Origin: Sphingomonas pokkalii | GTDB taxonomy: Bacteria > Pseudomonadota > Alphaproteobacteria > Sphingomonadales > Sphingomonadaceae | Assembly: GCF_003096275.1 (NCBI RefSeq) | Contig: NZ_QENQ01000001.1 | Location: 541,378 to 605,377 of the forward strand | Reading direction: 5' to 3' | Length of the DNA stretch: 64,000 nucleotides | Shown: positions 17,352 to 28,071 of the stretch, piece by piece | Numbering within the stretch: position 1 is the stretch's first letter | Layout: every line of letters begins with the position of its first letter | The notes under the pieces: model-generated | Database searches by the model: none | Seen by the model: the letters and a program-made list of their open reading frames with translations, nothing else | What the model was told of the DNA's origin: nothing | Translations under genes and position numbers: made by a program

Positions 17352-20300
17352 CCCCTCCGACATCGCATGCGATCGGTGCGCGCCCGAGCGAGACTTCTCC
17401 TGTGCCGTCGCCAGGCGCGGACCTGTTCCTGGGCGCGGGCCGCAACCCGCCCGGATCCTGGCAGCTGTCGCTATCGGCCGGCAGCCGGCAGATGCTCGAC
17501 CGGATCTGCGGTGGTGATCCCCTGACGGAGGCCGTAGCGCTGCAGGGCGCGCTGGCGCTGCTGCTGCATCGCTACGGCGCGCAGACGATCGAGCTGCATA
17601 CGCCGCCGCTGCTGCCGCAGCTGGACTCCGGGGCAGGGGAGGGGGCGATCCCGTTCCGCTACCATGTCGACGAAACGCTTACCGGGCGCGAGTGGCTGCT
17701 GCAGGCCCAGCAGATCGCGGCGACCACCTATGCGCGGCCCGGTATCGCCACGGCCGGCCATGCCGCCGCCCAGCTGCGGGACGAGCGGGTGCATGCGCCT
17801 TTTCCGGAAGATGCGGGGGGGAGCATTCGGCTCACTTTCGGCGAAGGCGATGGCAACCGGTATCGGCTGGACGATCCCGACGGGCTGTTGCCGCCGGCCT
17901 TCGCGGCCCGATTGGGCGGCCATTTCGATGCGATCCTCGAAGGACTAGCGCAACTGGACGCGGCCATCGGCGCGATTGCACTGCTCGATACGGCGGAAGA
18001 GGATCGGCTGCGCGCACTGGAGGAGGGCGGCCCTTCCTGCGCGGCGGGCGAGACGCTGGTTTCCCTGTTCCGGCGATGGGCACGAACGACGCCCGAAGCG
18101 GTCGCGCTGATCGCTCCGCAAGCCAGGGCGGGCGATGATGCCGCGATGGCCGGCGGCACGATGCGTTACGACGTGCTGGAACGCGAAGTCGCGCGTATCG
18201 CCCATCATCTGGTCGATCGCTGCGGTGTCACGGCGGGCGCGCGGGTAGCGGTGGCCGCAACACGCTCCGCCGATACCGTCCTCTGCTTCCTCGGCGCTCT
18301 GGCGGCAGGTGCGGCCATCCTGCCCTTCGATCCCGCGGCGCCGGTGGCGCTGATCGCCGAGATGCTGGAGCAGGCCCAGGCGACGATATTGCTGGTATCG
18401 CCGGAATCGGCGGAGCTGGCCGTCGCCTTCCCCCATTTGCGAACACGCTGCCCGGCGGTGGAGGCGGCGGACTGGCCCGATGCGCCGATGCCGTTCGCTC
18501 ACGCGCCCGGCCCGGACGACGTGGCCGCGCTGATCTTCACCTCCGGTTCCGAGGGCAAGCCCAAAGCCGTGCTGCTGCCGCATTCGGGCCTGGCCAATAC
18601 GGTGGCGGATCATGTCGCGCGGCTGAAGGTGGGGGCAGGGGATCGCTGCCTCCAGTTCATGGCACCCTTTTTCGACGGCGGCTTGCTGGACATCTTCACG
18701 CCGCTGGCAGGCGGTGCGGCACTGGTTTGCCCGAGCGCCTCGACGCTGGCGGATCCCAAGGCCTTTCTGGCCTTTCTGGGGGAGACCGGCGTGACGTTGC
18801 TCACCGCCACCCCGGCCTATCTCTCGCTGCTCGATGCGGAGCGGCTTCCCTGCCTTCGCGTCGTGATTTCGGCGGCGGAGCGGGCGAGAGCGGCGGACTT
18901 TCGCAGGCTCGCTCCGCGATGTTCGCTGTTCAACGGCTATGGTCCCACCGAGGCGTCGATCAACACCACCCTCTATGCGGCGCCGGCCGATTTCGCCGAC
19001 GAGACGGTGCCGATCGGGCGGCCTTCCGCAGGCAAGCGCGTCTCCATCGTGGATGCCCAGAACAGGCGCCTGCCCCAAGGCGTGATCGGCGAGATCGCGA
19101 TCAGCGGCACTGGACTGGCCCAAGGCTATCTAAACGACGCCGAGCGTACCGCCCAACGGTTCTTTATCGGGCCGGAGGGCGCGCGGACCTATCGCACCGG
19201 CGATCTGGCCGCATGGGACGCGCACGGACAGCTGCATTTCATCGGCCGCAGGGACCAGCAGGTGAAGATCGGCGGCCGCCGCGTCGAGCTGGGGCAGATC
19301 GAATGGGCGATGTTCGAACATCCCAGCGTGCGGGATGCCGCGGTGCTGTTCGACGACGGCCGCCTGACAGCGGTCTTCGTGACGCCGGGTATCGCGGGGC
19401 CGGAAGCGGAGGCCATGTTGCTGGCCCATCTTGAAACCCTGTTGCCGGCGCACATGCTTCCCGCCGACCTGCTTGCCGTGGAGAAGGTGGCGCGTACATC
19501 CAGCGGCAAGGTGGACACCGGCGCACTGGCAGCGCTGGCACGGGCCCGCCGGACGCGCCGCGCCGCCTTTCGCGCGCGAACCCCGACGGAATCGGCATTG
19601 CTGGAGATATGGCGGGCGGCGCTGCAGATCGACGAAATCGACGAGGATGCGGATTTCTTCCGGCTGGGCGGGGATTCGATCCGGATGATCGACGCGGTGC
19701 ATGCCGCCCGCGAGCGTGGCTATGACATCGAGGTGGCCGATCTGATCGACCACCGCACGCTGCGCGCGCTGGCGCAGGCGTTGGATTCGCGGACTGCGGG
19801 GGACGTGGCAGCGCCCGCGCCGGTGGACCTTTCCCTGTCAGCGGCGGAGCGAGCCTCGCTTCCCCCCGGCTTCGAACACGCCTTTCCCGTTTCGGGAATG
19901 CAAGCGCTGATGCTGCGCTGGTACGACGAGCCGGATGCCGCCGCCGGCGATGTCTATCACTGCGTGGCGCATTGGCAGTTGCGCGATACCGGCGTGCGGG
20001 AGGCGGCGCTGGTGGCGGCGGCCCGCGCGCTCGTTCGCCGCCACCCGATCCTGCGCACGGGATTTGCGGTGGCGTCTCCAACCGGGCGGCCGGTGCAGGC
20101 GGAGCTGGCAGAAACCTCGTTCCCGCTGCACGTGAGCGATCTCACCGATCTGGCGGAGGCGGCGCAGCAGGCCGCTGTCGAGCGGATCTTCGCGCGCGCG
20201 CGTACCGAGCGCTTCGCGATCGAGCGCGAACCCGCACCCTTTGCGCGACTTCACCTGATCCTGCGATCGACCGACAGGTTCGATGTGATCCTCGCCGCGC

Positions 20301-21157
20301 ATCACGCGGTGATGGACGGATGGAGCAGCGTCCTGCTGGAGAATGATTTCGCGCGCTTCTATCGTGATGCCAAGGAGGGGCGGCTGGACGCGGACGCCGT
20401 TGCCGCCGGCGGCAGCTACGCCGAATTCGTGGCAGTCGATCTGCGTGCCCGGCAATCGAGCAGCGCGGCGGCATTCTGGCGGGAGCGCTGGCGCGCGCTG
20501 CCGGAATCTGCGGTTGCCAGCCCGTCGGCGGAGTCGATCATGCCTTTGTTCCGGACGCGGGAAGCACGCCTCGATCCGGAACTGGTGACGACGCTTGCGG
20601 TCCATGCTGCGCGGCAAGGCTGTACCCCGAAGGCGATCTGCCTTTCGGCCTTCCTGTCCGCGCTCTCGCAATGCCTGGGCGCGGCACCGCCGATCGGGGT
20701 GGTCGCCAATGGCCGAACCGCGCAGCTGCGCGATCCGTTGGGCTCGACCGGGCTGTTCTGGAACGTCGTCCCCTTCCTGGCGGCGGGGGACGCCATAGCG
20801 CCGGCGGCGGTGCAGGCCGAGCTGGAAGCGATGGCGCCGTTCGAGGGGCATCCGCTGGCCGCGATGCTGGCCGCCGCAGGGCGCGAGCGGCTGTTCGATC
20901 TCTGTTTCAACTTCATCCAGATGCATCATGCGCAGACCGGGTTCGGCGGGCTGGAGGAGACCGGTTTCGCCGCGGTGGATCGCTTTCACTATGGGCTGAC
21001 GCTGTTTGTCGATCATGCCCCCGCCGCCGATCCCCCCCATGGCGGGCTGCGGATCGAATATCGGCGTGATCGCTGGAGCGACAACGCGGCGGAGCGGCTG
21101 CTGGTCGGCTTCGTCGAGGCGCTGGCCAGCATCGTCGAGCCGGTGGCGGCGCTGTGA
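17348..21157 (+). CDS. NRPS 1: N-terminal domain, A-T-C
   Basis: 1,269 residues. Residues 1-~220 are an N-terminal segment resembling a truncated condensation fold without HHxxxDG. The A domain (~230-720) has LIFTSGSEGKPKAVLLP, NGYGPTEAS, YRTGDLA and TSSGKVD. The carrier is FFRLGGDS with phosphopantetheine Ser777. The C domain (~830-1260) has H985-H-x3-D990-G. Read by hand against GrsA, the pocket is about D,G,L,T,I,A,G,I,N,K; Asp at position 235 means an alpha-amino acid but I do not assign the substrate. It is coupled to the beta-hydroxylase before it (ATGA) and NRPS2 after it (GTGA). No MbtH gene nearby. Confidence 0.92.
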   Translation: MTPPTSHAIGARPSETSPVPSPGADLFLGAGRNPPGSWQLSLSAGSRQMLDRICGGDPLTEAVALQGALALLLHRYGAQTIELHTPPLLPQLDSGAGEGAIPFRYHVDETLTGREWLLQAQQIAATTYARPGIATAGHAAAQLRDERVHAPFPEDAGGSIRLTFGEGDGNRYRLDDPDGLLPPAFAARLGGHFDAILEGLAQLDAAIGAIALLDTAEEDRLRALEEGGPSCAAGETLVSLFRRWARTTPEAVALIAPQARAGDDAAMAGGTMRYDVLEREVARIAHHLVDRCGVTAGARVAVAATRSADTVLCFLGALAAGAAILPFDPAAPVALIAEMLEQAQATILLVSPESAELAVAFPHLRTRCPAVEAADWPDAPMPFAHAPGPDDVAALIFTSGSEGKPKAVLLPHSGLANTVADHVARLKVGAGDRCLQFMAPFFDGGLLDIFTPLAGGAALVCPSASTLADPKAFLAFLGETGVTLLTATPAYLSLLDAERLPCLRVVISAAERARAADFRRLAPRCSLFNGYGPTEASINTTLYAAPADFADETVPIGRPSAGKRVSIVDAQNRRLPQGVIGEIAISGTGLAQGYLNDAERTAQRFFIGPEGARTYRTGDLAAWDAHGQLHFIGRRDQQVKIGGRRVELGQIEWAMFEHPSVRDAAVLFDDGRLTAVFVTPGIAGPEAEAMLLAHLETLLPAHMLPADLLAVEKVARTSSGKVDTGALAALARARRTRRAAFRARTPTESALLEIWRAALQIDEIDEDADFFRLGGDSIRMIDAVHAARERGYDIEVADLIDHRTLRALAQALDSRTAGDVAAPAPVDLSLSAAERASLPPGFEHAFPVSGMQALMLRWYDEPDAAAGDVYHCVAHWQLRDTGVREAALVAAARALVRRHPILRTGFAVASPTGRPVQAELAETSFPLHVSDLTDLAEAAQQAAVERIFARARTERFAIEREPAPFARLHLILRSTDRFDVILAAHHAVMDGWSSVLLENDFARFYRDAKEGRLDADAVAAGGSYAEFVAVDLRARQSSSAAAFWRERWRALPESAVASPSAESIMPLFRTREARLDPELVTTLAVHAARQGCTPKAICLSAFLSALSQCLGAAPPIGVVANGRTAQLRDPLGSTGLFWNVVPFLAAGDAIAPAAVQAELEAMAPFEGHPLAAMLAAAGRERLFDLCFNFIQMHHAQTGFGGLEETGFAAVDRFHYGLTLFVDHAPAADPPHGGLRIEYRRDRWSDNAAERLLVGFVEALASIVEPVAAL

Positions 21158-24100
21158 GCGGCGGGTCGCGCGTACCGGGCGACGATGCCGTACCGACGGG
21201 GCTTCTCGCCTGGCCGCACGATTCGGCCGATGCGAGCGTCCACGCATCGGCGACGTTGCCGGCCGGCTCGGTCGCGGCGATCGCGGCACTGGCGGATCGG
21301 GCTGAGGACGGCGTGCGGGACGTGCTGCGTGCGCTCGTGCATGCGCTGCTCTATCGTTATCTCGACGCGGATCTCACCGTCCGGCTGGAGGCCGACGGAG
21401 ACGGTACTCCGACGGCCTGGATGCGGCCTGCCCGCGGCGACACGCGATTTTGCGACCTCATCGCCGAAGCCGATCATCCGGTATCGCCGGGCGCGGCGGA
21501 CGGTTCGGCCAATCTGGTGCTTTGCTTCGATCCTCCACAGGGGGAAGCGTGGCGCGAGGGGCAGATACGGATCCGCTATTGCGCGGAACGTAACAGTCTG
21601 GAGGTGGTCGGCACGGGGCCGCGAGCGATGCTCGAGCGGTTGGCGGTGCATGGCGCGCGCATGCTGGCCCATGCGGCGCTGGCGCCGGAAACCGCACTCG
21701 ACGGGCTCGACCTGCTCGACGCGGACGATCACCTCCGTCTTGCGCCCCTTGCCGGACCCAGGCTCGCCATCGAGGGGCCGGGCACGATCCATGCGACGAT
21801 CCTGGCTCAGGCTGCGCGAACGCCCGGGCGCATCGCGGCGTCATGCGCCGAGGAGGCGCTCAGCTACGCGCAACTGGCGGAGCGGTCGGCAGGATTGGCG
21901 GCGGCGCTGCGCGAGGCCGGCGCAGCCCCGGGCGACGTCGTCGCGATCCACGCGCCGCGCGGCTGTGGGCTGCTCGTCGCCGTGCTGGCGGTGCTTCGGT
22001 CGGGCGCTGCCGCGCTGCTGCTCGATCCGCTCCAGCCCGAAGCGCGATCGGCGCGGATGCTGGCCCTTGCGAATGTTCGGTGCGCCGTGGGGCCGGGTGG
22101 GGGGCCGGCATGGCTGCAGTCGCTGGGACTGCGCTGGATCGACAGCGGCGCAGCGGCGCAGGCCGGCGCGTGCGCGGACGCCGAGGTTTCCGGCGCGGAC
22201 ACCGCCTATGTGATCTTCACGTCCGGCAGCACCGGCGATCCCAAGGGCGTCGCGGTGTCCCACGCGGCGATGGTCAACCGCATGCACTGGCTGGGCCATG
22301 CCTATGGGCTGGGCGAAACCGATGTGTCGCTGGCGCGCACTGCCCTTTCCTTCGATCCCGCCTGGTGCGAGATGCTGCGGGTCTTGGGCCATGGCGGCCG
22401 CGTCCATTTCCTGCCGCATGGCGAGGAGCGAGACCCTGCCGCGGTCGTCGAGGCGATCGCTGCGGCAGGTGTCACGATTATCGATCTCGTGCCTGCGCCG
22501 CTCGAGGCGCTGCTGGAGCATTGCCGCGTCTTCGGCGGCGCGGACCGGCTGCGCAGCCTGCGCTGGGTGCTGGCGGGGGCGGAAGAACTGCCCGGGCGCC
22601 TGATCACCGCCTTTCGTCGCGAGCTGGGCGGCACCGGTGCCCGGCTGATCAACGGATGGGGCGCGACCGAGACGACCGTGGACACGTCCTGGCTGGACTG
22701 CACGGACCTGCCGGGAGACGCGCCCGCGCCGATCGGCATGCCGATAGGCAATTGCGATGTCCACCTCCTTAGCCGCGCGGGGCTTGCCATGCCCCCGGGC
22801 ATGGCGGGAGAGATCGTCGTCGGCGGTGCCTGCCTGGCGACGGGATACCTGGATCCGGAGGAAACCGCGCGGCGGTTCCGCGCCTTGCCCGCGCTGGGCG
22901 GGCGGCGCGGCTATCTGTCGGGCGATCGCGCCCGGCTGGCGACGAGCGGCGTCCTCCATTTCGCCAGCCGCAGCGGTGCGTTCGGCAAGATCCGCGGGGT
23001 GCGGGTGGCGCCGCGCGAGATCGTCGATGCCGCGACCGGCCACCCGGCGGTTCGCGAAGCGATCCTGCACTTTACGGCCGGCGACAACGGCGCGCGGGAA
23101 GCTGCGTTGCTCTATGTCGTCCCCCATGCCGGCCGAACGCTCGCCAGCGGGGAGGTGATGGCGCTGCTGGCCGATCGGCTGCCGGCGACGATGCTGCCGG
23201 ATCATTGCCTCGTCCTGACCGAACTCCCGCGCAACGCGAGCGAGAAGATCGATTTCCGCCGGCTTCCACTGCCGCCCGCCGAGCCGCCCGCCGCGCCGGA
23301 AGAAAACCTGACCGGATGGGTGCAGCAATGCTGCGCGGCGCTGATCGGTCGGCCGATCGGCCCGCTGGAGGACTTCTTCCTGGCGGGCGGCCATTCGCTT
23401 GCCGTCGTGCGGCTGATTGCGCGGGTCGCCGAGGAGCAGGGCGCGGCGCTGACGGTGCGCGATGTGTATCGCGCGCGAACTCCCGCCGCGATCGCCGATC
23501 AGATCGCTGCCGCGCCGCCTGCCGCGGTGCAGGGTATCGACGGCGACCGCAGCATACGGGCTTCCCACGCCCAGCGGCGTCTGTGGCTGCTCAGTCGCGA
23601 TGCCCGGGGCTCGCTCGCCTATCATGTGCCCCTCAATCTGCCGCTTGGTGAACGATGGGATCTCGCCATCCTGCAGCGGGCGGTCGATGGGCTGGTTGGC
23701 CGACATGAGATCCTGCGGACGCGCTTCGCGCTTGCCGGGCAGGAGCTGGTGCAGCACATCGATCCCGCAGTGTCTGGCGCGGTGCCGGTGGAACTGGTGG
23801 AGCCTGCACCCGGCGAGTCGGTGGAAGCATGCCTGGCGCGGCTGCACGCCAGGCCTTTCGACCTGGCGGCAGGCCCCCTGTTGCGCGTGGGCCTGCTGCG
23901 CGCCGCCGACGACGCGGCAGACCTGTTGTGGATCACGCAACACCATATCGTGACCGACGCCTGGTCGATGGGACTGCTCGTCGACGAGCTGCGTGACCGG
24001 TATCGTGCCGCCTGCCACGGCGAAGCGGCGGGATATGGTCCGCTTCGCATCCAGCATCGCGATATTGTCGCCTGGCAGGAGCGCTGGATTGCCGGTCCGG

Positions 24101-27100
24101 CCGGTCGGCAGGCGCGCGCCTATTGGCGGGACGCGCTGACTCCGCCGCCGCCGCGGCTCCAGCTGCCGACGGACTTTCCGCGCCGCGCCGACGGCACGCG
24201 CAGTGGTGCCGTGCTGCACGCCACCTTGCCCGAACCGTGCAACACGGCCTTTCTCGATCGCGCCCGGGCAAGCGGCGCCAGCCCGTTCATGGGGTATCTG
24301 GCGGCGATAGCCGTGTTGCTGTCCCGCTGGTCCGGCCAGTCGGACTTCCTTCTGGGCGCGCCGGTGGCGGGGCGGACGCTGCACGCCTTCGAGGATCAGC
24401 TCGGCTGCTTCGTCAACAGCCTCCCGCTGCGTGCGCAGATCGAGGATGGAGACAGTCTCGCCGAGGTGCTGGCGCGGGTGCGCGAGACGTGCCTTGACGC
24501 CCTGGAACATCAGCTATGCCCCTTCGATCGCATCGTGGAAGACGTGCTGGCGGAGCGGCCGCTGGAGGTGCATCCGCTGTTCGACGCGATGGTCGTCCTT
24601 CAGAACGCACCGACGGCGCGCAGCGAGGCAGTGGTTTCGGACGTCGTCGTCCCGGAAACGGAGCTGGCGCAGAGCAAGCTCGATCTGATCTTCACCTTCG
24701 CGGAAAGCGACGGACGCTGGTCGCTTCGGATCGACTATGATTCGTCGCTGTACACGCCGCCGACGGTGCGGCGCCTGGCAGATCAGTTCCAGGAACTCCT
24801 GACCGACTTTGTCGAGCGGCCGGAGACCCGGATCGGCGCGCTTTCTCCCCCGGCCACCCCCTATCCCGCGCCCGCCTGCCAGGGGGCAGGCACAATGCAT
24901 GCCGCGTTCGAGCGATGGGCGGACGCCGAAGGAGAGCGAACGGCGCTCGTCTCCGGTGACCATCGGCGCAGTTATGCCGAGCTCGATCTTGCGGCAACCG
25001 CACTGGCGCAGATCGTGTTCGCGCAGCTTTCGGGGCGTCGCGGAATCGTCGCCCTGTATCTGCAACGATCCGATCGCGTGGTGGAAGCGCAGCTGGCGGT
25101 GCTCAAGGCAGGCTGCGCCTTTCTGATCTTGAACCCCGGCGATCCGCCGGCGCGTCTGGCGTGGCAGCTGTCCGACAGTGCTGCGCTGGCCGTGATCGAT
25201 GCGGCGGACAGCCCCTTTCCCGCGCTTCCGCCGGGATGTGAGCGGGTGCGCATCGGTCCGCGCGGGGCCGCGGCGACAGCGGCGGATCCCGCGTCGCTGC
25301 CGTCCATCGATCGGGAGGACGGTGCCTATGTGATCTACACATCGGGGTCGACCGGAACGCCGAAGGGGGTACTGGTCTCGCACGCATCGGCCTGTTCCCT
25401 GCTGGAAGCCGCACGCCATGTAATTCCGCCGCACACGGACGAATGCTGGAGCGTCTTCCATGCGTTCAACTTCGATTTTTCGGTGTGGGAAGTCTTCGTG
25501 CCGCTGTCGCGCGGCGCGGTGGCGGTGGTGGCAGAAGATGCGGTGCGCCGCGATGCGACCGCCTTTGCGACGCTGGTGCGGGATCGCCAGGTGACGGTGC
25601 TGTCGCAGGTTCCCACCGCCTTCGAGCATATCGGACCCGAACTGGCGCGCCACGCGCCGCCGCAGCTTCGATGGGTGGTGTTCGGCGGGGAGCCAGTGAA
25701 CCTGCCGTTGTTGCGGCGGATTCTGCCGCAACTGCCCGCGGTCCGTTTCCTGAACGGCTATGGCATCACCGAGACGACGGTGTTCTCGACGTTCAAGCCG
25801 CTGGACGCCAGCTGTGAGATTCAGAATATCGGCACGCCGCTCGACAACCAGCGCCTATGGGTGATGGACGCGGCCTTGCGCCCGGTCTTGCCCGGCGCGG
25901 TTGGCGAAATCTGCATCAGCGGCCCGGCGGTAGCGCGCGGATATATCAATCCGCCGAAGGACCGCCCCAACGGCTTCGTGCAGATGCCGGGCTGGCCGGG
26001 TGTGGCACTGTATCGCTCGGGGGATTTCGGCCGTTGGAACGCCGAAGGCGAGCTGCTCTTCCTGGGGCGCCGCGACCGGCAGGTGAAGCGCCATGGGTAC
26101 CGGATCGAACTGGACGAGATCCGGGTCGCGGTGCTGGGGCTGGAGGGCGTGGAGGACTGCGCCGTGTTGCCGGTCCGCACGGGAACCAGGGAGCCGGAGA
26201 TCGTAGCCTTTCTGGCGGCTCCCGGCAGGGGTGGGGAAAGTGCGGAAGCGCTGCGTGCCGCGTTGCTGCGCGTTCTGCCGCCCTACATGGTGCCCGGGCG
26301 CTTCGTGATACTTCCGCGCTTTCCCTTACTGGAGAATGGGAAGACGGACCTTGTCGCGCTGGAGGCGAGCTTGGCCGATTCGCCGGCACCCGCCCCGGCA
26401 ACGGACGCGACCGACGGGCCGCTGGGCTGCATCCTCCAGGCGATGCGGGAGGTTACCGGCGATGCCGGGCTCGGCCCGGATGACGATTTCTTTCGCGCCG
26501 GCGGGCATTCGCTGGCGGCGATCCGGGTTCTTGCCGAGGTTGAGGCGGCGCTGGGTGTCCGCCTGGAGCTGGAAGCCTTGTTCGACCAGCCGACGGCCAG
26601 GGCGCTCGCCCAACGCATTCCGATCGTCACGCCGATCGAGGCGGTAACGGAGGATGTGCTCGACGGAACATGTTATCCCGCGTCCGCCATCCAGGCGGGG
26701 CTCTGGGCGATGGAGCATTTCCGGCCGGCCGACCTTCCCGCCGCACTGGTGGAATGCCGCGAATTGCCGATGGGGATCGATCCAGATCGATGCGTGGCGG
26801 CGTTCGCGGCGGTGTTCGCCCGGTTCGACATCTTCCGGACGACCTTCGCGTCGGAAGCAGGCACGTTGATGCAACGGATCGATGCAGCGGGCACGCAGGG
26901 CGCGACTTTCCGGATCGCGCAGGCGGTGCCGGGTCATGCGTTCCAGGCGCAGATCGACGATGCGATAGCGACAGAGGCAGCGCAGCCCTTCGATCTGTCT
27001 GCCGGCCCGCTGGTACGCCTGGTTCTTCTGGTCGGCGAAGCGGTGCCTCCGGTGCTGATCTGCGCGGCGCACCATGCCGTGTGGGACGGTGCTTCGCTGG

Positions 27101-27978
27101 ATCTGACCGTGGCGGCATGGCAGCAGGCCTATGCCGCGCTGGCCACGGGCAGAACGCCCCCTGCCAGGCGCGAGCAGGCGCAGTTCGTCGCCTTTCTGCG
27201 CCGCGAGGCGGCCCGCGCCGAAACGGCCGAGGGACGGGAAGCCATCGCCTTCTGGCGTGAGCGGCGTGGCGCCGGTGGGGGGCTGGACCGCCTGACACCG
27301 CGCACGGCAAGCGAGCATTATGTGGGCTCGACCTGCCGCTTCGCGCTGGAAGGAGCGCCGTTCGAGGCACTGCGCACGATATGCGCGGAGCAGGGCGCAA
27401 CGCTGTTCGCCGGGGTGCAGGCCCTAACGCGCGGCTGGCTGTGGTTTCGCTGGGCGGCCGCGTCCGTGGCGATCGGATCACCGGTCCTGCGTCGCGAGGG
27501 CGCCGCCTTCGCGGAGACGCCCGGGCCATTTCTGAACCATGCCATCCTGCGCATCGCCGTGAAAGGTACCGATACGTTGCGCGGCATCACCGCGCGAGCC
27601 GCCGACGAGATCCGCGCCGGCCTGCGCCATACATTCGTAGCGCCGGAATCGGTGGGCCCGAGCGGGCCGGAACGGCTGTTCGACCTGGGCCTTACCTTGC
27701 AGTCGCCGGACTCCGCGGGGCGCGGCGCCGGACCAGGCGGGGAAAGCGGGCGCCTGTTCGGCCTTCCCACGCCCTTGTGGCTGGATGTGACCCCATCCGA
27801 TGCGGCGTTGCGGTTCGATCTGGTTGCCAATCACGACTTCTTCGAGCCCCTATCGGTGCCGGGCCTGGGCGCGGATGCCCAGCGCTGGTTCGAAGCGCTG
27901 ATCGCGGCGCCGGATGCGCCGCTGGCGAAGGTCGAGCGACCCGGCGCGCGCCTGCGCATGGCATTGCATGTGGAATAG
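21154..27978 (+). CDS. NRPS 2: N-terminal domain, A-T-C-A-T-C, no thioesterase
   Basis: 2,274 residues from GTG overlapping the NRPS1 stop. Order: short N-terminal domain (~1-200), A1 (~210-690), T1 (Ser748), C1 (~790-1220, H930-H-x3-D-A with Ala for the usual Gly), A2 (~1250-1720), T2 (Ser1786), terminal C2 (~1840-2260, H1973-H-x3-D-G). Hand-read pockets: A1 about D,P,C,D,L,G,G,V,D,K, whose Asp residues recall Lys/Orn/Arg pockets; A2 about D,F,W,S,V,G,G,V,F,K, nearest the Thr pattern. Both are tentative. There is no thioesterase or reductase domain, so the last C domain must release the chain, probably onto a free amine or intramolecularly. Confidence 0.92.
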   Translation: MSGGSRVPGDDAVPTGLLAWPHDSADASVHASATLPAGSVAAIAALADRAEDGVRDVLRALVHALLYRYLDADLTVRLEADGDGTPTAWMRPARGDTRFCDLIAEADHPVSPGAADGSANLVLCFDPPQGEAWREGQIRIRYCAERNSLEVVGTGPRAMLERLAVHGARMLAHAALAPETALDGLDLLDADDHLRLAPLAGPRLAIEGPGTIHATILAQAARTPGRIAASCAEEALSYAQLAERSAGLAAALREAGAAPGDVVAIHAPRGCGLLVAVLAVLRSGAAALLLDPLQPEARSARMLALANVRCAVGPGGGPAWLQSLGLRWIDSGAAAQAGACADAEVSGADTAYVIFTSGSTGDPKGVAVSHAAMVNRMHWLGHAYGLGETDVSLARTALSFDPAWCEMLRVLGHGGRVHFLPHGEERDPAAVVEAIAAAGVTIIDLVPAPLEALLEHCRVFGGADRLRSLRWVLAGAEELPGRLITAFRRELGGTGARLINGWGATETTVDTSWLDCTDLPGDAPAPIGMPIGNCDVHLLSRAGLAMPPGMAGEIVVGGACLATGYLDPEETARRFRALPALGGRRGYLSGDRARLATSGVLHFASRSGAFGKIRGVRVAPREIVDAATGHPAVREAILHFTAGDNGAREAALLYVVPHAGRTLASGEVMALLADRLPATMLPDHCLVLTELPRNASEKIDFRRLPLPPAEPPAAPEENLTGWVQQCCAALIGRPIGPLEDFFLAGGHSLAVVRLIARVAEEQGAALTVRDVYRARTPAAIADQIAAAPPAAVQGIDGDRSIRASHAQRRLWLLSRDARGSLAYHVPLNLPLGERWDLAILQRAVDGLVGRHEILRTRFALAGQELVQHIDPAVSGAVPVELVEPAPGESVEACLARLHARPFDLAAGPLLRVGLLRAADDAADLLWITQHHIVTDAWSMGLLVDELRDRYRAACHGEAAGYGPLRIQHRDIVAWQERWIAGPAGRQARAYWRDALTPPPPRLQLPTDFPRRADGTRSGAVLHATLPEPCNTAFLDRARASGASPFMGYLAAIAVLLSRWSGQSDFLLGAPVAGRTLHAFEDQLGCFVNSLPLRAQIEDGDSLAEVLARVRETCLDALEHQLCPFDRIVEDVLAERPLEVHPLFDAMVVLQNAPTARSEAVVSDVVVPETELAQSKLDLIFTFAESDGRWSLRIDYDSSLYTPPTVRRLADQFQELLTDFVERPETRIGALSPPATPYPAPACQGAGTMHAAFERWADAEGERTALVSGDHRRSYAELDLAATALAQIVFAQLSGRRGIVALYLQRSDRVVEAQLAVLKAGCAFLILNPGDPPARLAWQLSDSAALAVIDAADSPFPALPPGCERVRIGPRGAAATAADPASLPSIDREDGAYVIYTSGSTGTPKGVLVSHASACSLLEAARHVIPPHTDECWSVFHAFNFDFSVWEVFVPLSRGAVAVVAEDAVRRDATAFATLVRDRQVTVLSQVPTAFEHIGPELARHAPPQLRWVVFGGEPVNLPLLRRILPQLPAVRFLNGYGITETTVFSTFKPLDASCEIQNIGTPLDNQRLWVMDAALRPVLPGAVGEICISGPAVARGYINPPKDRPNGFVQMPGWPGVALYRSGDFGRWNAEGELLFLGRRDRQVKRHGYRIELDEIRVAVLGLEGVEDCAVLPVRTGTREPEIVAFLAAPGRGGESAEALRAALLRVLPPYMVPGRFVILPRFPLLENGKTDLVALEASLADSPAPAPATDATDGPLGCILQAMREVTGDAGLGPDDDFFRAGGHSLAAIRVLAEVEAALGVRLELEALFDQPTARALAQRIPIVTPIEAVTEDVLDGTCYPASAIQAGLWAMEHFRPADLPAALVECRELPMGIDPDRCVAAFAAVFARFDIFRTTFASEAGTLMQRIDAAGTQGATFRIAQAVPGHAFQAQIDDAIATEAAQPFDLSAGPLVRLVLLVGEAVPPVLICAAHHAVWDGASLDLTVAAWQQAYAALATGRTPPARREQAQFVAFLRREAARAETAEGREAIAFWRERRGAGGGLDRLTPRTASEHYVGSTCRFALEGAPFEALRTICAEQGATLFAGVQALTRGWLWFRWAAASVAIGSPVLRREGAAFAETPGPFLNHAILRIAVKGTDTLRGITARAADEIRAGLRHTFVAPESVGPSGPERLFDLGLTLQSPDSAGRGAGPGGESGRLFGLPTPLWLDVTPSDAALRFDLVANHDFFEPLSVPGLGADAQRWFEALIAAPDAPLAKVERPGARLRMALHVE

Positions 27979-28071
27979 CGCCGTGCCGGCTGCCCTTGCC
28001 CGGGTGTTGGCGCAGTCGGTACGGGCGTCGAGGCGACGGATGGGGCGGCGCAGACCGCGCTGCGGTGGCGG

